Below, one piece after another: positions 16,512 through 25,070 of a DNA stretch of 38,013 nt. A model generated the notes under the pieces. That model was not told where the DNA came from and did not search any database. It saw only the letters and a program-made list of their open reading frames with translations. The stretch covers positions 1 to 38,013 of the forward strand of contig ONKL01000055.1 in assembly GCA_900318395.1 (NCBI GenBank), in the 5' to 3' direction. A program made the position numbers and the translations under genes. The stretch comes from an uncultured Prevotella sp. Its GTDB lineage: Bacteria > Bacteroidota > Bacteroidia > Bacteroidales > Bacteroidaceae. Numbering within the stretch: the stretch's first letter is position 1; every line of letters starts with the position of its first letter.

Positions 16512-17080
16512 AAGAAGACAAGATGGAAAGGCTGCTTAGGGCCATGGAGAATCCAAGTGACTTCACTGATGAGGAGCTCGAGCAATTGATGGACGACGAG
16601 GAGTTGCGCGACTGCTATAATCTGGCTGTCAAGGCAGAGCAGGGATTCAAGATGAGGAAGAAGGCACTCCCCAGACAGGAGAAGCCCCTGATATGGAAGG
16701 TCGCAGCTGTCTTTATTGGTCTGATCATGCTCTCCGGCATCACCATTGCTGCCATCCAGTATGTGAAATTCCTCGATGATAAGAAGACTACTGTGCAGAC
16801 AACGACAGTCGCCAGCGGCACCCCCGACGCGCAAGCCCCGTCGCAACAAGAACCTGCTGACACCCTGCGCACCTTCGAGAACGAGGAACTGGAGGACATC
16901 CTTGCGGAAGTGGCCGACTATTACCATCTGCGCACCCAGTATCGTGATGACCAGTCGCGACATATCCGTCTCTACATCAAGTGGAACAAGCTGCAGAGTG
17001 CAGAGGTGATGGTGGATCGCCTCAACGGATTCGAGAAAGTAAACGTCACACTGGAAAATGATCTTCTTACTGCAGAATAA
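16508..17080 (+). CDS. Short anti-sigma-like membrane protein with DUF4974-like C-terminus
   Basis: 190 residues: a cytoplasmic acidic helical part (1-60, able to contact the sigma factor), one membrane helix (about 62-86, WKVAAVFIGLIMLSGITIAA) and a periplasmic end. The last 70 residues (FENEELEDILAEVADYYHLR to VTLENDLL) resemble the DUF4974 domain found at the end of FecR-type anti-sigma factors. The FecR domain itself, normally between the helix and DUF4974, is missing, so the protein is roughly half the usual length. Position directly after and overlapping the sigma gene supports an anti-sigma role; the assignment is partly inference because sequence similarity was judged by eye. Confidence 0.72.
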   Translation: MKEDKMERLLRAMENPSDFTDEELEQLMDDEELRDCYNLAVKAEQGFKMRKKALPRQEKPLIWKVAAVFIGLIMLSGITIAAIQYVKFLDDKKTTVQTTTVASGTPDAQAPSQQEPADTLRTFENEELEDILAEVADYYHLRTQYRDDQSRHIRLYIKWNKLQSAEVMVDRLNGFEKVNVTLENDLLTAE

Positions 17081-17084
17081 AGCC

Positions 17085-19871
17085 ATGAAGCACACCTCGC
17101 TGTACCTTATTATATTAATAGGTCTGTTCGTTGGGATAGCTAATCCCCATACCGTCAGGGCGCAACACACGTTCCACAGCACGTCGCTCTCTGATGCACT
17201 CATCCAGCTCGACGAGTCGTCGAAGCGCTATGACATCAACTTCGTATATGACGAGCTCGAGGATTTCACCGTCAGTAAAACAATCAAGAAAGGCCGCTCC
17301 CTCCCTGATGCCGTCAGGGAGGTATGCGGCTTCTACCCTGTGAAGGTCAGAGTGAAGGGGCGCGACATCTTCGTGGAGTGTATCAAGAAAGATCGCACAA
17401 AACTAACGGGACGGCTTGTCGACAGTGAGCGCCAGCCTGTTGCTTATGCCAATATTACACTGTTTCACCCATTCGATTCCACATATATTGGAGGTGGTGT
17501 AAGCAATGAGGCTGGCGACTTTGTCATCCCCTGTGGCGAAGAGAAGGCCAAGGTGCGCATCAGCTGCATTGGCTTCAAGACCATCGAGCGGACGATGCCC
17601 ATCAGCCATGTAGGCACCATCCGCATGCAGATGGAGAACAACTATCTGAGCAATGTCACCATCAATGGCCGTCTGCCCATTCTGCGCAATGAAGTCGATC
17701 GTCTGCAGTATATCGTGGCCAATGATCAGTTTGCCAAGGGTCAGAACGCCCTCGAACTGCTCTATCGCGTGCCAATGGTAACGATGATGAACGGACATGC
17801 GAGCATTCTCGGAAAGGGCGATGCTGGCTTCATGTTCAATGGACGTGTGACGATTCTCGACGAAGAGACCATTCGCCAGCGACTATGGTCGATGCAGGCA
17901 GAGGATATCGAGCGCATCGAAGTGATCTCCAATCCCTCCGGGCGTCATCAGATGGATGCAGCAGGAGGTTACATCAATATCGTGACCTATAGCGGACAGC
18001 TGTTAGGCTGGCGAGGCGACATCACAGGACAGATAGGCAAGAGCGAGGACTGGAGCGAGCAGCTCAGCGCAACCGCCAGCTACGCCTCGAAGAAGCTGGA
18101 TATGACACTGGGGGCAGACATTGAACGCAAGACAGATTGTCTCGACGAACTCACGAACTACACCAAAATGGATAGTCAAAAAATGATGATCTCTGATAAT
18201 CACCAGGAACTGACAGACAAGAACTTTGGTGCCAATGCCACGCTGCGCTTCATGCCCACCAAGAACCTTGAGCTGGGAGCTATGGCCTTTTATCGACACC
18301 AACGCTCCAATATGGACATCACAGATATCACCACAAATAAGGGTACAAAGTATTCTGAAGGCAGCCAGAGACCCACTTCGCCTGCTAAGACCCTGAACCT
18401 CACAGCCTACTGCGACTGGACGCTCGACTCCTTAGGCAAACTGCTGAGCCTTACCTACAATCAGTATCGCGAGGACAATGCCAACTCTTTCGTTGTCTCC
18501 ACCTCCATCCCCTCTGGTGGCTACTATAAGTCGCGCTGCTTGTCAGATGGGAAATACTACATCCAGTCGCTGAAGCTCGATGCCACGCTGCCCTTCCCCT
18601 TCGCCACCATCGAGACTGGTGCTGCCTATACCCATATCCACAATGAATCGAATGTCGAGGATAAGCGCATTCTCATGGGATTCCCTCGCTCTTGGTCCAC
18701 AGACTATGACTATCAGGAGAAGACAAGCGCCTTCTACCTCAACCTCTCGAAATCGTTTGGCGGCAAGTTCACTGCCAAGGCAGGTATCAGATATGAACAG
18801 ACACATCTGAAAGGATTCGACCGCATGGTAGTGCCAGTCACAAACCTCACCTACAACCCCTATACGCTCAATGGTGCTGGGGTCGACGACAGGAATAACC
18901 GCGACTACAGCAAATTCCTACCCTCGATACTGCTCAGTTACCGCTTGGCAGAGCGCCATCTGCTGAATCTGAGCTGGAGCATGGGCATCAGCCGCCCTAA
19001 TTTCTACGACCTCAACCCATTCGAGGTCTATTCGTCATCAACCACCATCAAGACAGGCAATCCATCCCTCCTGCCCAGCACGAGCAATAATGTGGAGCTA
19101 AGCTACAGCAATGGGCGAGGTCTGAATGCGATCGTTTACTACCATCATGGGGACGATATGATCGACTGGATAACGGCTTTCCATGATGAAGTGTTTACAA
19201 CTCATGATTCCTACGTTACTGATGATAGAAACTATCAAGTTGCTTTCGAACGTGAGACTCGCCCATTAAACTGCTATAAAAATGACCGTGCTGGTTTGTA
19301 TCTGCGCTGGCAGCATCAGTTCTCTCGCCAGTTCAGCATCGCAGCTGAGGGTAATCTCTATTACTATCATGCGCAGTCCGACATCGACGTCTCCAAATTC
19401 CTGGTGTCTCACATTGATTATATGGGTCCTGATAAAGTGTACCATGAATACAAAATCCACATGCCTGACATCAATGGATGGGGAAAGCAAGTAGCAGTCT
19501 CTGCCGATCTTTTCCTGAACCATCAGCATACCTTACTGCTCAATGCCCGTTACGACCATTGTTTCTCAGAATATAAGGGACTGACAACGTTCGACAGCTA
19601 TGGCTATTTCAACTTCGCCCTGCGCTACTCGATGCTCAAGGATCGCCTGAAACTGTCGCTTGTAGCACGCGATCCGTTCAACCAGCATATTCTCAACGCC
19701 TCTCGATTCTATCAGATTCTTTTATATGATCTGTCAGAGTACAGTCATCAGAATCCCCACACCCAGCGCATCAGCCTCACCCTCACCTATTCACTGGGAG
19801 GCAAGAGCGTGCGACACGTCAAGCGCGACACCAAGGATACAGAATCTCAGCGCGCTGAGAAACAACAATAA
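17085..19871 (+). CDS. TonB-dependent receptor-like outer membrane beta-barrel with STN domain
   Basis: 928 residues from ATG 17085, which begins a signal peptide (to about 27, TVRAQ). Domains in order: a secretin/TonB N-terminal (STN) domain (about 28-100), a carboxypeptidase-regulatory-like domain (about 105-180, LTGRLVDSERQPVAYANITL), a plug-like region (about 185-300, with EDIERIEVISNPSGRHQMDA and GGYINIV), and a large barrel ending in LTLTYSLGG and a basic tail. The STN domain fits receptors that signal to an ECF sigma factor through a DUF4974 partner, exactly the two genes upstream. It lacks the SusC-type hallmarks and no SusD gene follows. The imported ligand is unknown. A start nine codons upstream overlaps the previous gene and has no signal-peptide logic. 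Confidence 0.9.
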   Translation: MKHTSLYLIILIGLFVGIANPHTVRAQHTFHSTSLSDALIQLDESSKRYDINFVYDELEDFTVSKTIKKGRSLPDAVREVCGFYPVKVRVKGRDIFVECIKKDRTKLTGRLVDSERQPVAYANITLFHPFDSTYIGGGVSNEAGDFVIPCGEEKAKVRISCIGFKTIERTMPISHVGTIRMQMENNYLSNVTINGRLPILRNEVDRLQYIVANDQFAKGQNALELLYRVPMVTMMNGHASILGKGDAGFMFNGRVTILDEETIRQRLWSMQAEDIERIEVISNPSGRHQMDAAGGYINIVTYSGQLLGWRGDITGQIGKSEDWSEQLSATASYASKKLDMTLGADIERKTDCLDELTNYTKMDSQKMMISDNHQELTDKNFGANATLRFMPTKNLELGAMAFYRHQRSNMDITDITTNKGTKYSEGSQRPTSPAKTLNLTAYCDWTLDSLGKLLSLTYNQYREDNANSFVVSTSIPSGGYYKSRCLSDGKYYIQSLKLDATLPFPFATIETGAAYTHIHNESNVEDKRILMGFPRSWSTDYDYQEKTSAFYLNLSKSFGGKFTAKAGIRYEQTHLKGFDRMVVPVTNLTYNPYTLNGAGVDDRNNRDYSKFLPSILLSYRLAERHLLNLSWSMGISRPNFYDLNPFEVYSSSTTIKTGNPSLLPSTSNNVELSYSNGRGLNAIVYYHHGDDMIDWITAFHDEVFTTHDSYVTDDRNYQVAFERETRPLNCYKNDRAGLYLRWQHQFSRQFSIAAEGNLYYYHAQSDIDVSKFLVSHIDYMGPDKVYHEYKIHMPDINGWGKQVAVSADLFLNHQHTLLLNARYDHCFSEYKGLTTFDSYGYFNFALRYSMLKDRLKLSLVARDPFNQHILNASRFYQILLYDLSEYSHQNPHTQRISLTLTYSLGGKSVRHVKRDTKDTESQRAEKQQ

Positions 19872-19890
19872 CCCTCAAAAAGAGAAAGCA

Positions 19891-21264
19891 ATGATGAAAC
19901 ATCTGAAATCTTATCTCCCAATCCTGACCCTCTCAGCCACACTCGCCCTCACTGCCTGCAGCAGCGATAAACTGCCTGCTGATCCTTCGTTCGATCAGGA
20001 CATCAAGACGGAACTCGTAGAAAAGAGCCAACTCCCAGGGTGGCTGGCAGATTATGTGACCTATTTGGAGTACGTACCTGAAAATCAGCCCCTGCCCTCA
20101 GAAACTGCAGGCATCTATCGTTTCGAGTGGAATGACAAGACGTTTTATGAAATATCTTCCTCTACCCAAAATTCCATGCATCAAGATTTGTATGACGCAG
20201 ATGGAAATCGGATTATATTAGAAGATGAGGATTATAAGTCTCTGAGCGAGAGCGCCAGGAATTGGACCATTGTCTACTTGTTAAAATACACCCATGAGAA
20301 CCCTTTTGTCTATCCTGTAAACATTGAGGATCCAGAAGCACAGCTTTTCTTCCAGAATCTGATGGCTGACGGAAAGATGAATAACGGCATCAAGTTTGAA
20401 CCCGATGCAATCCATAATAATACTTTTTACATCATCACCACTCCATTGCAATATACAAGTATTTACGCTGGAGCCGATTCCTTGCCTGCCATCGATTTTA
20501 ATCAATACTCACTAATTGTCGGTGTTGCCCATGTGCCCAGAGGTGCTTATCTGAAAAGACAGGAAATGACACCAGGTGATGTTTATTTCCATCCGACTCT
20601 GCGTCTCTATTATGAAAAGCCATTGGGAGCGTCTCAGGGTATAGGAGAAAACAACTCTACCAGCTATTTCTATGCACTTTATCCAAAACTGCCGTCTGAA
20701 ATGCTAAATGTAAGCCTGAGCATCAATCATCATGAAGTTTATAAAGAAAGATGTGGTTATTTAACTCTTGATATTTCTTCTGTATTTTTTCCCATCTCAT
20801 CAGATTGGGAGTCAAGCTTGAAGGAACTGAAAAGCATCCCACAGAAGGACTTCTTGGAGATGGTCAAGGGTTATGGCTGGCAAGAAGTATCATTCCACAA
20901 GCTAAATGAAGATGGAACCTATAATGAGAACGTCGTGTGGACTATGGGTGGCATGCCCATTCACTGCTACGAGTTCAATTCCTCAGGGAACACAGTAACA
21001 GATTATTGGCGAAACTCCAACCCTTCACATGGTAAAAGTGAAGATCACTTGATGTATTCCCATCAGAATAATATGGTTTATATAGGTCATCGAGCAGAGT
21101 TTCAGGTTATTTCCATCGAAGGTGACCGCATGGAAGCCGTCAAGAGGCTACACGTACCAAGCGCCAAACTTGGGGAATATAGGGACATCAGCTACGTTGT
21201 CATCCTTCGACGCCTGAGCGATAAAGAGCTGCAGGCTGTAAAAGAACAATATCCTAATGGTTAA
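19891..21264 (+). CDS. Lipoprotein of the paralogous LPADPSFDQDIKTEL family, copy 1
   Basis: 457 residues from ATG 19891 (a second ATG follows directly). A lipoprotein signal (lipobox LTAC, Cys about 28) leads into SSDKLPADPSFDQDIKTELV, WLADYVTYLEY and GIYRFEWN, which are also found in the genes at 22077-23336 and 24898-26238. After the first 60 residues similarity falls to scattered motifs (DYKSL, WTIVYLL, FxQYSLIVG). No known domain was recognised. It starts 19 bases after the TonB-receptor stop, so it probably belongs to that operon and may act at the cell surface with the receptor. The body of the gene is visibly more AT-rich than the receptor gene. Confidence 0.85.
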   Translation: MMKHLKSYLPILTLSATLALTACSSDKLPADPSFDQDIKTELVEKSQLPGWLADYVTYLEYVPENQPLPSETAGIYRFEWNDKTFYEISSSTQNSMHQDLYDADGNRIILEDEDYKSLSESARNWTIVYLLKYTHENPFVYPVNIEDPEAQLFFQNLMADGKMNNGIKFEPDAIHNNTFYIITTPLQYTSIYAGADSLPAIDFNQYSLIVGVAHVPRGAYLKRQEMTPGDVYFHPTLRLYYEKPLGASQGIGENNSTSYFYALYPKLPSEMLNVSLSINHHEVYKERCGYLTLDISSVFFPISSDWESSLKELKSIPQKDFLEMVKGYGWQEVSFHKLNEDGTYNENVVWTMGGMPIHCYEFNSSGNTVTDYWRNSNPSHGKSEDHLMYSHQNNMVYIGHRAEFQVISIEGDRMEAVKRLHVPSAKLGEYRDISYVVILRRLSDKELQAVKEQYPNG

Positions 21265-21316
21265 ACATGCTTAAAAATGCCCCTGAACTTTGCAAGGTTT
21301 TGGCGATTTCGAGTTA

Positions 21317-21331
21317 TATAAGTAAAAGACA
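21317..21331 (+). promoter_or_regulatory. Shared upstream element (TATAAGTAAAAGACA)
   Basis: This sequence, 16 bases upstream of the ATG at 21348, matches elements upstream of lipoprotein copies 2 and 3 (23353-23367, 24865-24879) and, less closely, the sigma gene (15993-16008). Whether it works as promoter, leader or operator is unknown. Confidence 0.45.
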
Positions 21332-21347
21332 GTCAATTTGCGTTAGT

Positions 21348-21884
21348 ATGAAATATAGTTTTTGCTTATTCGTTTTGGCCCTTGCCAGTATCTTTACCTC
21401 GTGCAGCGACTCTGATACAGTCGATTCACCAGAAGCCCTCTATGCCATTGTAAAGCCCGAGGAGGCTCAGCTGATTGATATTATTCCTAGCGACTATGTG
21501 ATAACACTGAACGATATCATCGCCGTCAATCCAAAAACTGGTGAGTTTAAGATGAAGAATACGGATAGAATCGACTCGAAGAGCTTTCCTATCCCTGTGC
21601 AGTACGAGATCGTATTCTATAGCAACGGAGAGCGCCTGTTTTCTGCTAGGCTCAATAGCTTGCTGTCGAGCTATATGCCTCATGGCCTGACGTTCTGCCA
21701 TTTCATGACAGACAAGAACGGGCTGGCACGCTACGATTTTGCGATGACGAGCATCATGACTGAGAATGGAGAGATAGAGAGTCATCCCACAGAAGAACAG
21801 GAGCGTGGCCTCCAGCGCATGTACGACATACTTCAGAAAGCCGGCAAAGTCAGCTCCAGCATTGATTACGACTTCCAGTTTTAA
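21348..21884 (+). CDS. Small lipoprotein of unknown function
   Basis: 178 residues from ATG 21348. Lipoprotein signal with lipobox FTSC (Cys about 19), followed by SDSDTVDSPEALYAIV and a mixed alpha/beta region without a recognised domain. The chosen start is supported by the signal peptide and by the element TTAGTATGAAA, identical in context to the starts of lipoprotein copies 2 and 3. It follows copy 1 by 83 bases. A shared upstream element suggests it is expressed together with the related lipoproteins. The function cannot be given; exposure in the periplasm or on the surface is likely. Confidence 0.8.
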   Translation: MKYSFCLFVLALASIFTSCSDSDTVDSPEALYAIVKPEEAQLIDIIPSDYVITLNDIIAVNPKTGEFKMKNTDRIDSKSFPIPVQYEIVFYSNGERLFSARLNSLLSSYMPHGLTFCHFMTDKNGLARYDFAMTSIMTENGEIESHPTEEQERGLQRMYDILQKAGKVSSSIDYDFQF

Positions 21885-22009
21885 ATCTTTTTTTCAAGTT
21901 TCGCATTTGCTCAACTTCTTTGTAGTTAAGTAGTGAAGCCAAATGTTTGGAGGTTGGTGCAAGCTACCTCGCCACGGGTGCTCGCAGGGCTCGAATAGAC
22001 CGATTTTTT

Positions 22010-22082
22010 ACTATTAATTCCAGAACTATTTACTATTAATTCTAAAAAGTTCTACTATTAATTCCAGAAAGTTCTACTATTC
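22010..22082. repeat. 22-base tandem repeats beyond the end of lipoprotein copy 2
   Basis: ACTATTAATTC recurs at 22010, 22032 and 22054, with a degenerate fourth copy from 22076 that contains the stop codon of the minus-strand gene. The period is exactly 22. The rest of 21885-22009 shows no gene. Confidence 0.8.
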
Positions 22083-23336
22083 ATACAACTTAATGACCCT
22101 CGTTGAGGTCTTGTACTCCAAAACCAAAACCATTTCATCCTCATCAATAGAGAGAAGATAATATGTTATATCGCCTATTTGAAGTTTGTTCGTATTCTCA
22201 TCATAGTCGAATTGGAATTCAGTCTGATAGTTCCCAAGAATAGCATCACTATACCCATACTCTATTACTTGATTGTCCCCAAAGATAAAACCACCCAGGC
22301 TACCACCAATAATTTTTCCATGAAGATCACGCACCCTACCGTCTGGAAGTATTTCACCAATCCCTTTTTTTACCCAATTCTTTCCATGAACGTAGTATTC
22401 GAAAATCTCTTTACTGATCCGAAAGGGCAGTTTCCCGCCAATTGGCTCCCAATTCTCTCCGAACACTGGGTCGGAAATGACGACCTCTTTGGTAATATTT
22501 CCATAGGGACGGTTGTTGGCTATCACCTCTATATTTAGTTTCTTGTCCTGTATCTTAGGATATAATGCCCAGAAGGGACGGATTTCTATAGTGTCTTCCT
22601 CGAAGAATTCACCCATTTTCAGATTTCTTTCATAATAGAGGCGGAGGATGGAACCTTCGCTGTCAGTCGCGATTTCCTGTCGTTTCAGAGGTGCATGCCA
22701 CAAAGCACGCACTCTGCCAATAACGAGGGAATATTTACTAAAATCGATTTTTGGCCAGTATAAAATAGCAAATGAGGCTTTTTCAGACTCAAATTGCTCT
22801 TCAGAGTTGATGGTGTATAAGTATTCTTTAAACTTGAACATATCAAACTTAAAAAAACGAGGAGATGACATTGCTCTCTCAAAGAACGAGTCGTATTCGT
22901 GTACCTCAGCAGGATAAGCGTGATTCTGCAAAGGTTGATGACTTGGTTGAAGGAGGTAGACAATAGTCCAGTCGTGAGCATTGTCTGTCAGCGACTTGTA
23001 GTCATCTTCTACTAATCGAACTGGTGTGCCGTTACTTGAAAACAAGTTGTCATGCATCATTGTCTGCGAAGGAGAATACAATTCATAATAGGTCTGGCCA
23101 TTCCACTCAAAGCGATAAATGCCAGACTTCTCTGTGGGAAGCTCCTGGCCTTCAGGCACATACTCCAGATAGCTGACGTAATCAGCCAGCCACTCTGGGA
23201 GTTGGCTCTTATCTACGAGTTCAGTCTTGATGTCCTGATCGAACGAAGGATCAGCAGGCAGTTCATCGCTACTGCAGGCTGTGAGAATTGCAATGGCCAC
23301 CAAGGCCAGCATGCTCTTAAAGGTATTCTGTTTCAT
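22077..23336 (-). CDS. Lipoprotein of the LPADPSFDQDIKTEL family, copy 2
   Basis: 419 residues with lipobox LTAC (Cys about 21), then SSDELPADPSFDQDIKTELV and WLADYVSYLEY, nearly identical to copy 3 and close to copy 1. The remaining body has family motifs (IYRFEWNGQTYYE, DWTIVYLLQPS, IDFSKYSLVIG) but is otherwise divergent. The C-terminal third contains a Gly-rich stretch (GKIIGGSLGGFIFGDN) not seen in the others. Start at ATG 23336 is fixed by the signal peptide and by the conserved leader. Transcribed away from copy 3, with the ATPase between them. Role unknown; a surface protein with constant anchor and variable outer part is a reasonable inference. Confidence 0.85.
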   Translation of the reverse strand: MKQNTFKSMLALVAIAILTACSSDELPADPSFDQDIKTELVDKSQLPEWLADYVSYLEYVPEGQELPTEKSGIYRFEWNGQTYYELYSPSQTMMHDNLFSSNGTPVRLVEDDYKSLTDNAHDWTIVYLLQPSHQPLQNHAYPAEVHEYDSFFERAMSSPRFFKFDMFKFKEYLYTINSEEQFESEKASFAILYWPKIDFSKYSLVIGRVRALWHAPLKRQEIATDSEGSILRLYYERNLKMGEFFEEDTIEIRPFWALYPKIQDKKLNIEVIANNRPYGNITKEVVISDPVFGENWEPIGGKLPFRISKEIFEYYVHGKNWVKKGIGEILPDGRVRDLHGKIIGGSLGGFIFGDNQVIEYGYSDAILGNYQTEFQFDYDENTNKLQIGDITYYLLSIDEDEMVLVLEYKTSTRVIKLYE

Positions 23337-23400
23337 ACTAACGTTATTTCTTTGTCCTTTACCTATATAACTGATAAAGGGTACAAACTTTGCACGAAAC
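23165..23400 (-). repeat. Left arm of long inverted repeat (leader plus 5' end of lipoprotein copy 2)
   Basis: This roughly 236-base segment is, in reverse complement, about 94% identical by eye to 24832-25070. It covers the leader and about 57 codons. Homology begins at GTTTCGTGC and ends after the codons for SYLE. The two arms enclose 1.4 kb that holds the ATPase gene. Confidence 0.85.
23353..23367 (-). promoter_or_regulatory. Shared upstream element of lipoprotein copy 2
   Basis: On the minus strand TATAGGTAAAGGACA, 16 bases before the ATG at 23336. It is identical to the element before copy 3 and near-identical to that before the lipoprotein gene at 21348. Confidence 0.5.
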
Positions 23401-23451
23401 AGGCTGTATTTTAATGTTGTTTAACGGTTCGCCATCGCACTCTCTGCTCTT

Positions 23452-24576
23452 TTACTTCATTTCTGTGACGAACCAACGTTCAAAGAGAGGGTCTGCAATA
23501 AAACAACCATCTTCTGTAATCTCAATGATTTCCCGTTCAACAAGTGCATTCTTGAGCTTAATAAGATTCGACTTTGTACCTAACTCAAAACGACTTGTAA
23601 CTTCCTTTGAACCGAAATCATCATGATATCCTTGACAGATAGCACGTATCAGATTCAGCTGATAAGATGTCAGGTTAGCTGTTTGCTCTACAAAGAGTGA
23701 AACGCTCTGTGCCATCGTTGCATCCAATCCATCTTTGATATCTTGTTCCGTTATTACATCATCAGACAAGGCAAAGATATTCCATGCCAATTGCTGTACA
23801 TAAGAGGAATAATTGTCTACGGTTTCACAGATTTTTTGAGCATACTCAGCACTAATCGTCTTCCCAGAATCTGCAAATCGACTTACAATAAAAGGCACCC
23901 ACTTTTCTGTTGGGATCCTCTTGATAAAGAACATGTCACCAAATTGGTAAAAAGGCATTTTGCGACTTTGGAATAGGTTTTTCATCATGTGTTGTTTACT
24001 GCCAAACAGGCAATAACTGGTATGCTTATGATGCTGCCACACACTTCGAAGCTTCTTTTGGATAATCAGTGTGTCGGACATTTCTCCGATCTGTTGAAAC
24101 TCGTCAATACAAATTACGATTTCCATTCCTCGCTTCAAAGCTATACGCTCTGGAAGATCGAGAATTTCCTCTGGCGTATTGGAGGTGGGGTTGATGCCCA
24201 GTGATAGTGCAAACTCAGTATTTGGTTCTGGACTGTATTTTATTTTAGGCACAATGCTCATGATGAATTCCTTAGCAGTCTCTACCATTTTATCCACCTT
24301 GCTGGCTGTAGCTTGTATAATGGCAGAAGCGTACTTTTCATAGAACTCGTATTCTGTCCTACAACTGTAGATGTCCATATAGACCACCTTGATTTTAGCA
24401 TCGTCTATCTGGTGCATGACTCTCTTCACAAGAGACGTCTTCCCCATTCTGCGTGGAGAGATAAGAATGGAGTTTACACCATTCTCAAAGTTCAGTTTAA
24501 GTCGCTTGGTTTCAAGTTCCCTGTCTGTGAAATGATTGCCTTCAACAGACATTCCGTATATGAAAGGCTTGCTCAT
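23452..24576 (-). CDS. AAA+ ATPase of the archaeal-type ATPase family
   Basis: 374 residues from ATG 24576 (MSKPFIYGMSVEGNHFTDRE). The P-loop ISPRRMGKTSLVKR (about 39-52) and Walker B VICIDEF (about 154-160, D158/E159) are intact, and a winged-helix-like end (about 295-370, SKEVTSRFELGTKSNLIKLK) follows. This layout, FxxRExE near the start and a C-terminal winged helix, is that of the 'archaeal ATPase' STAND-like group, common in many copies in Bacteroidales with unproven function. Longer starts upstream lack support because a -7 box lies at 24605. It sits alone between two inverted lipoprotein copies and is AT-rich, suggesting acquisition. Confidence 0.88.
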   Translation of the reverse strand: MSKPFIYGMSVEGNHFTDRELETKRLKLNFENGVNSILISPRRMGKTSLVKRVMHQIDDAKIKVVYMDIYSCRTEYEFYEKYASAIIQATASKVDKMVETAKEFIMSIVPKIKYSPEPNTEFALSLGINPTSNTPEEILDLPERIALKRGMEIVICIDEFQQIGEMSDTLIIQKKLRSVWQHHKHTSYCLFGSKQHMMKNLFQSRKMPFYQFGDMFFIKRIPTEKWVPFIVSRFADSGKTISAEYAQKICETVDNYSSYVQQLAWNIFALSDDVITEQDIKDGLDATMAQSVSLFVEQTANLTSYQLNLIRAICQGYHDDFGSKEVTSRFELGTKSNLIKLKNALVEREIIEITEDGCFIADPLFERWFVTEMK

Positions 24577-24604
24577 TATAACATTTGAATTAAAATTGAT
24601 GATG

Positions 24605-24612
24605 CAAATATA
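24605..24612 (-). promoter_or_regulatory. -7 box for the ATPase gene
   Basis: Minus strand TATATTTG matches TAnnTTTG, 28 bases before ATG 24576. No clear upstream TTTG was found. The interval 24577-24897 otherwise holds the palindromes described separately and the leader of lipoprotein copy 3, and no gene. Confidence 0.5.
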
Positions 24613-24641
24613 ATCATCTTTTTTTAAGTATACTACTTTGT

Positions 24642-24660
24642 GGTTCACCATGTGGTGAAC
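24642..24660. repeat. Perfect 8+8 palindrome GTTCACCA-TG-TGGTGAAC
   Basis: An 18-base dyad (24643-24660) upstream of the ATPase promoter. The half-site GGTTCACC recurs at 24717, so the two palindromes probably share a binding protein or origin. Confidence 0.7.
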
Positions 24661-24716
24661 TTTATGATTATTTAACTAACTATTTGAAAAACAAGCAATT
24701 TTATTTCGTCTAAAAA

Positions 24717-24761
24717 GGTTCACCTGTTGGTGGTCCACCAATCGGTGAACCACCATTCCGT
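24717..24761. repeat. 15-base tandem units forming a 35-base palindrome
   Basis: Arms 24717-24733 and 24735-24751 match at 15 of 17 positions. The same stretch reads as three 15-base units starting at 24717, 24732 and 24747, each of the form GxxxCACC or GxxCCACC. It lies between the divergent ATPase and lipoprotein copy 3 genes and is a candidate operator. Confidence 0.65.
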
Positions 24762-24831
24762 ATAATTAGATGGTTGCAAGGGTCTATAGGTTTCTGTTGG
24801 TTGAAATTTAAAAAATCCTAAATTTTAGTCC

Positions 24832-25070
24832 GTTTCGTGCAAAGTTTGCACCCTTTATCAGTTATATAGGTAAAGGACAAGAATAATTAGAGTTAGTATG
24901 AAACAGAATACCTTTATGAGCACGCTGGCCTTGGTGGCCATCGCTTTTCTCACAGCCTGCGGCAGCGATGAACTGCCTGCTGACCCTTCGTTCGATCAGG
25001 ACATCAAGACTGAACTCGTAGATAAAAGCCAACTCCCAGAGTGGCTGGCTGATTACGTCAGCTATCTGGA
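24832..25070 (+). repeat. Right arm of long inverted repeat (leader plus 5' end of lipoprotein copy 3)
   Basis: Counterpart of 23165-23400 in opposite orientation. It includes the palindrome GTGCAAA-G-TTTGCAC (24837-24851; one arm has a T in copy 2) and the shared element TATAGGTAAAGGACA (24865-24879), 18 bases before the ATG at 24898. The conserved leader is likely to carry the promoter of both lipoprotein genes, though it has no standard TAnnTTTG box. Confidence 0.85.

Noticed and set aside
17085-21884. Receptor and lipoproteins considered as a SusC/SusD polysaccharide-utilisation pair
   Set aside because: The barrel lacks SusC-type features and neither lipoprotein has the TPR-like SusD fold; no glycoside hydrolase is near.
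23401-24831. Segment with the ATPase considered as an insertion sequence or transposon
   Set aside because: No transposase, no target-site duplication, and the flanking inverted repeat belongs to the lipoprotein genes and their leaders.
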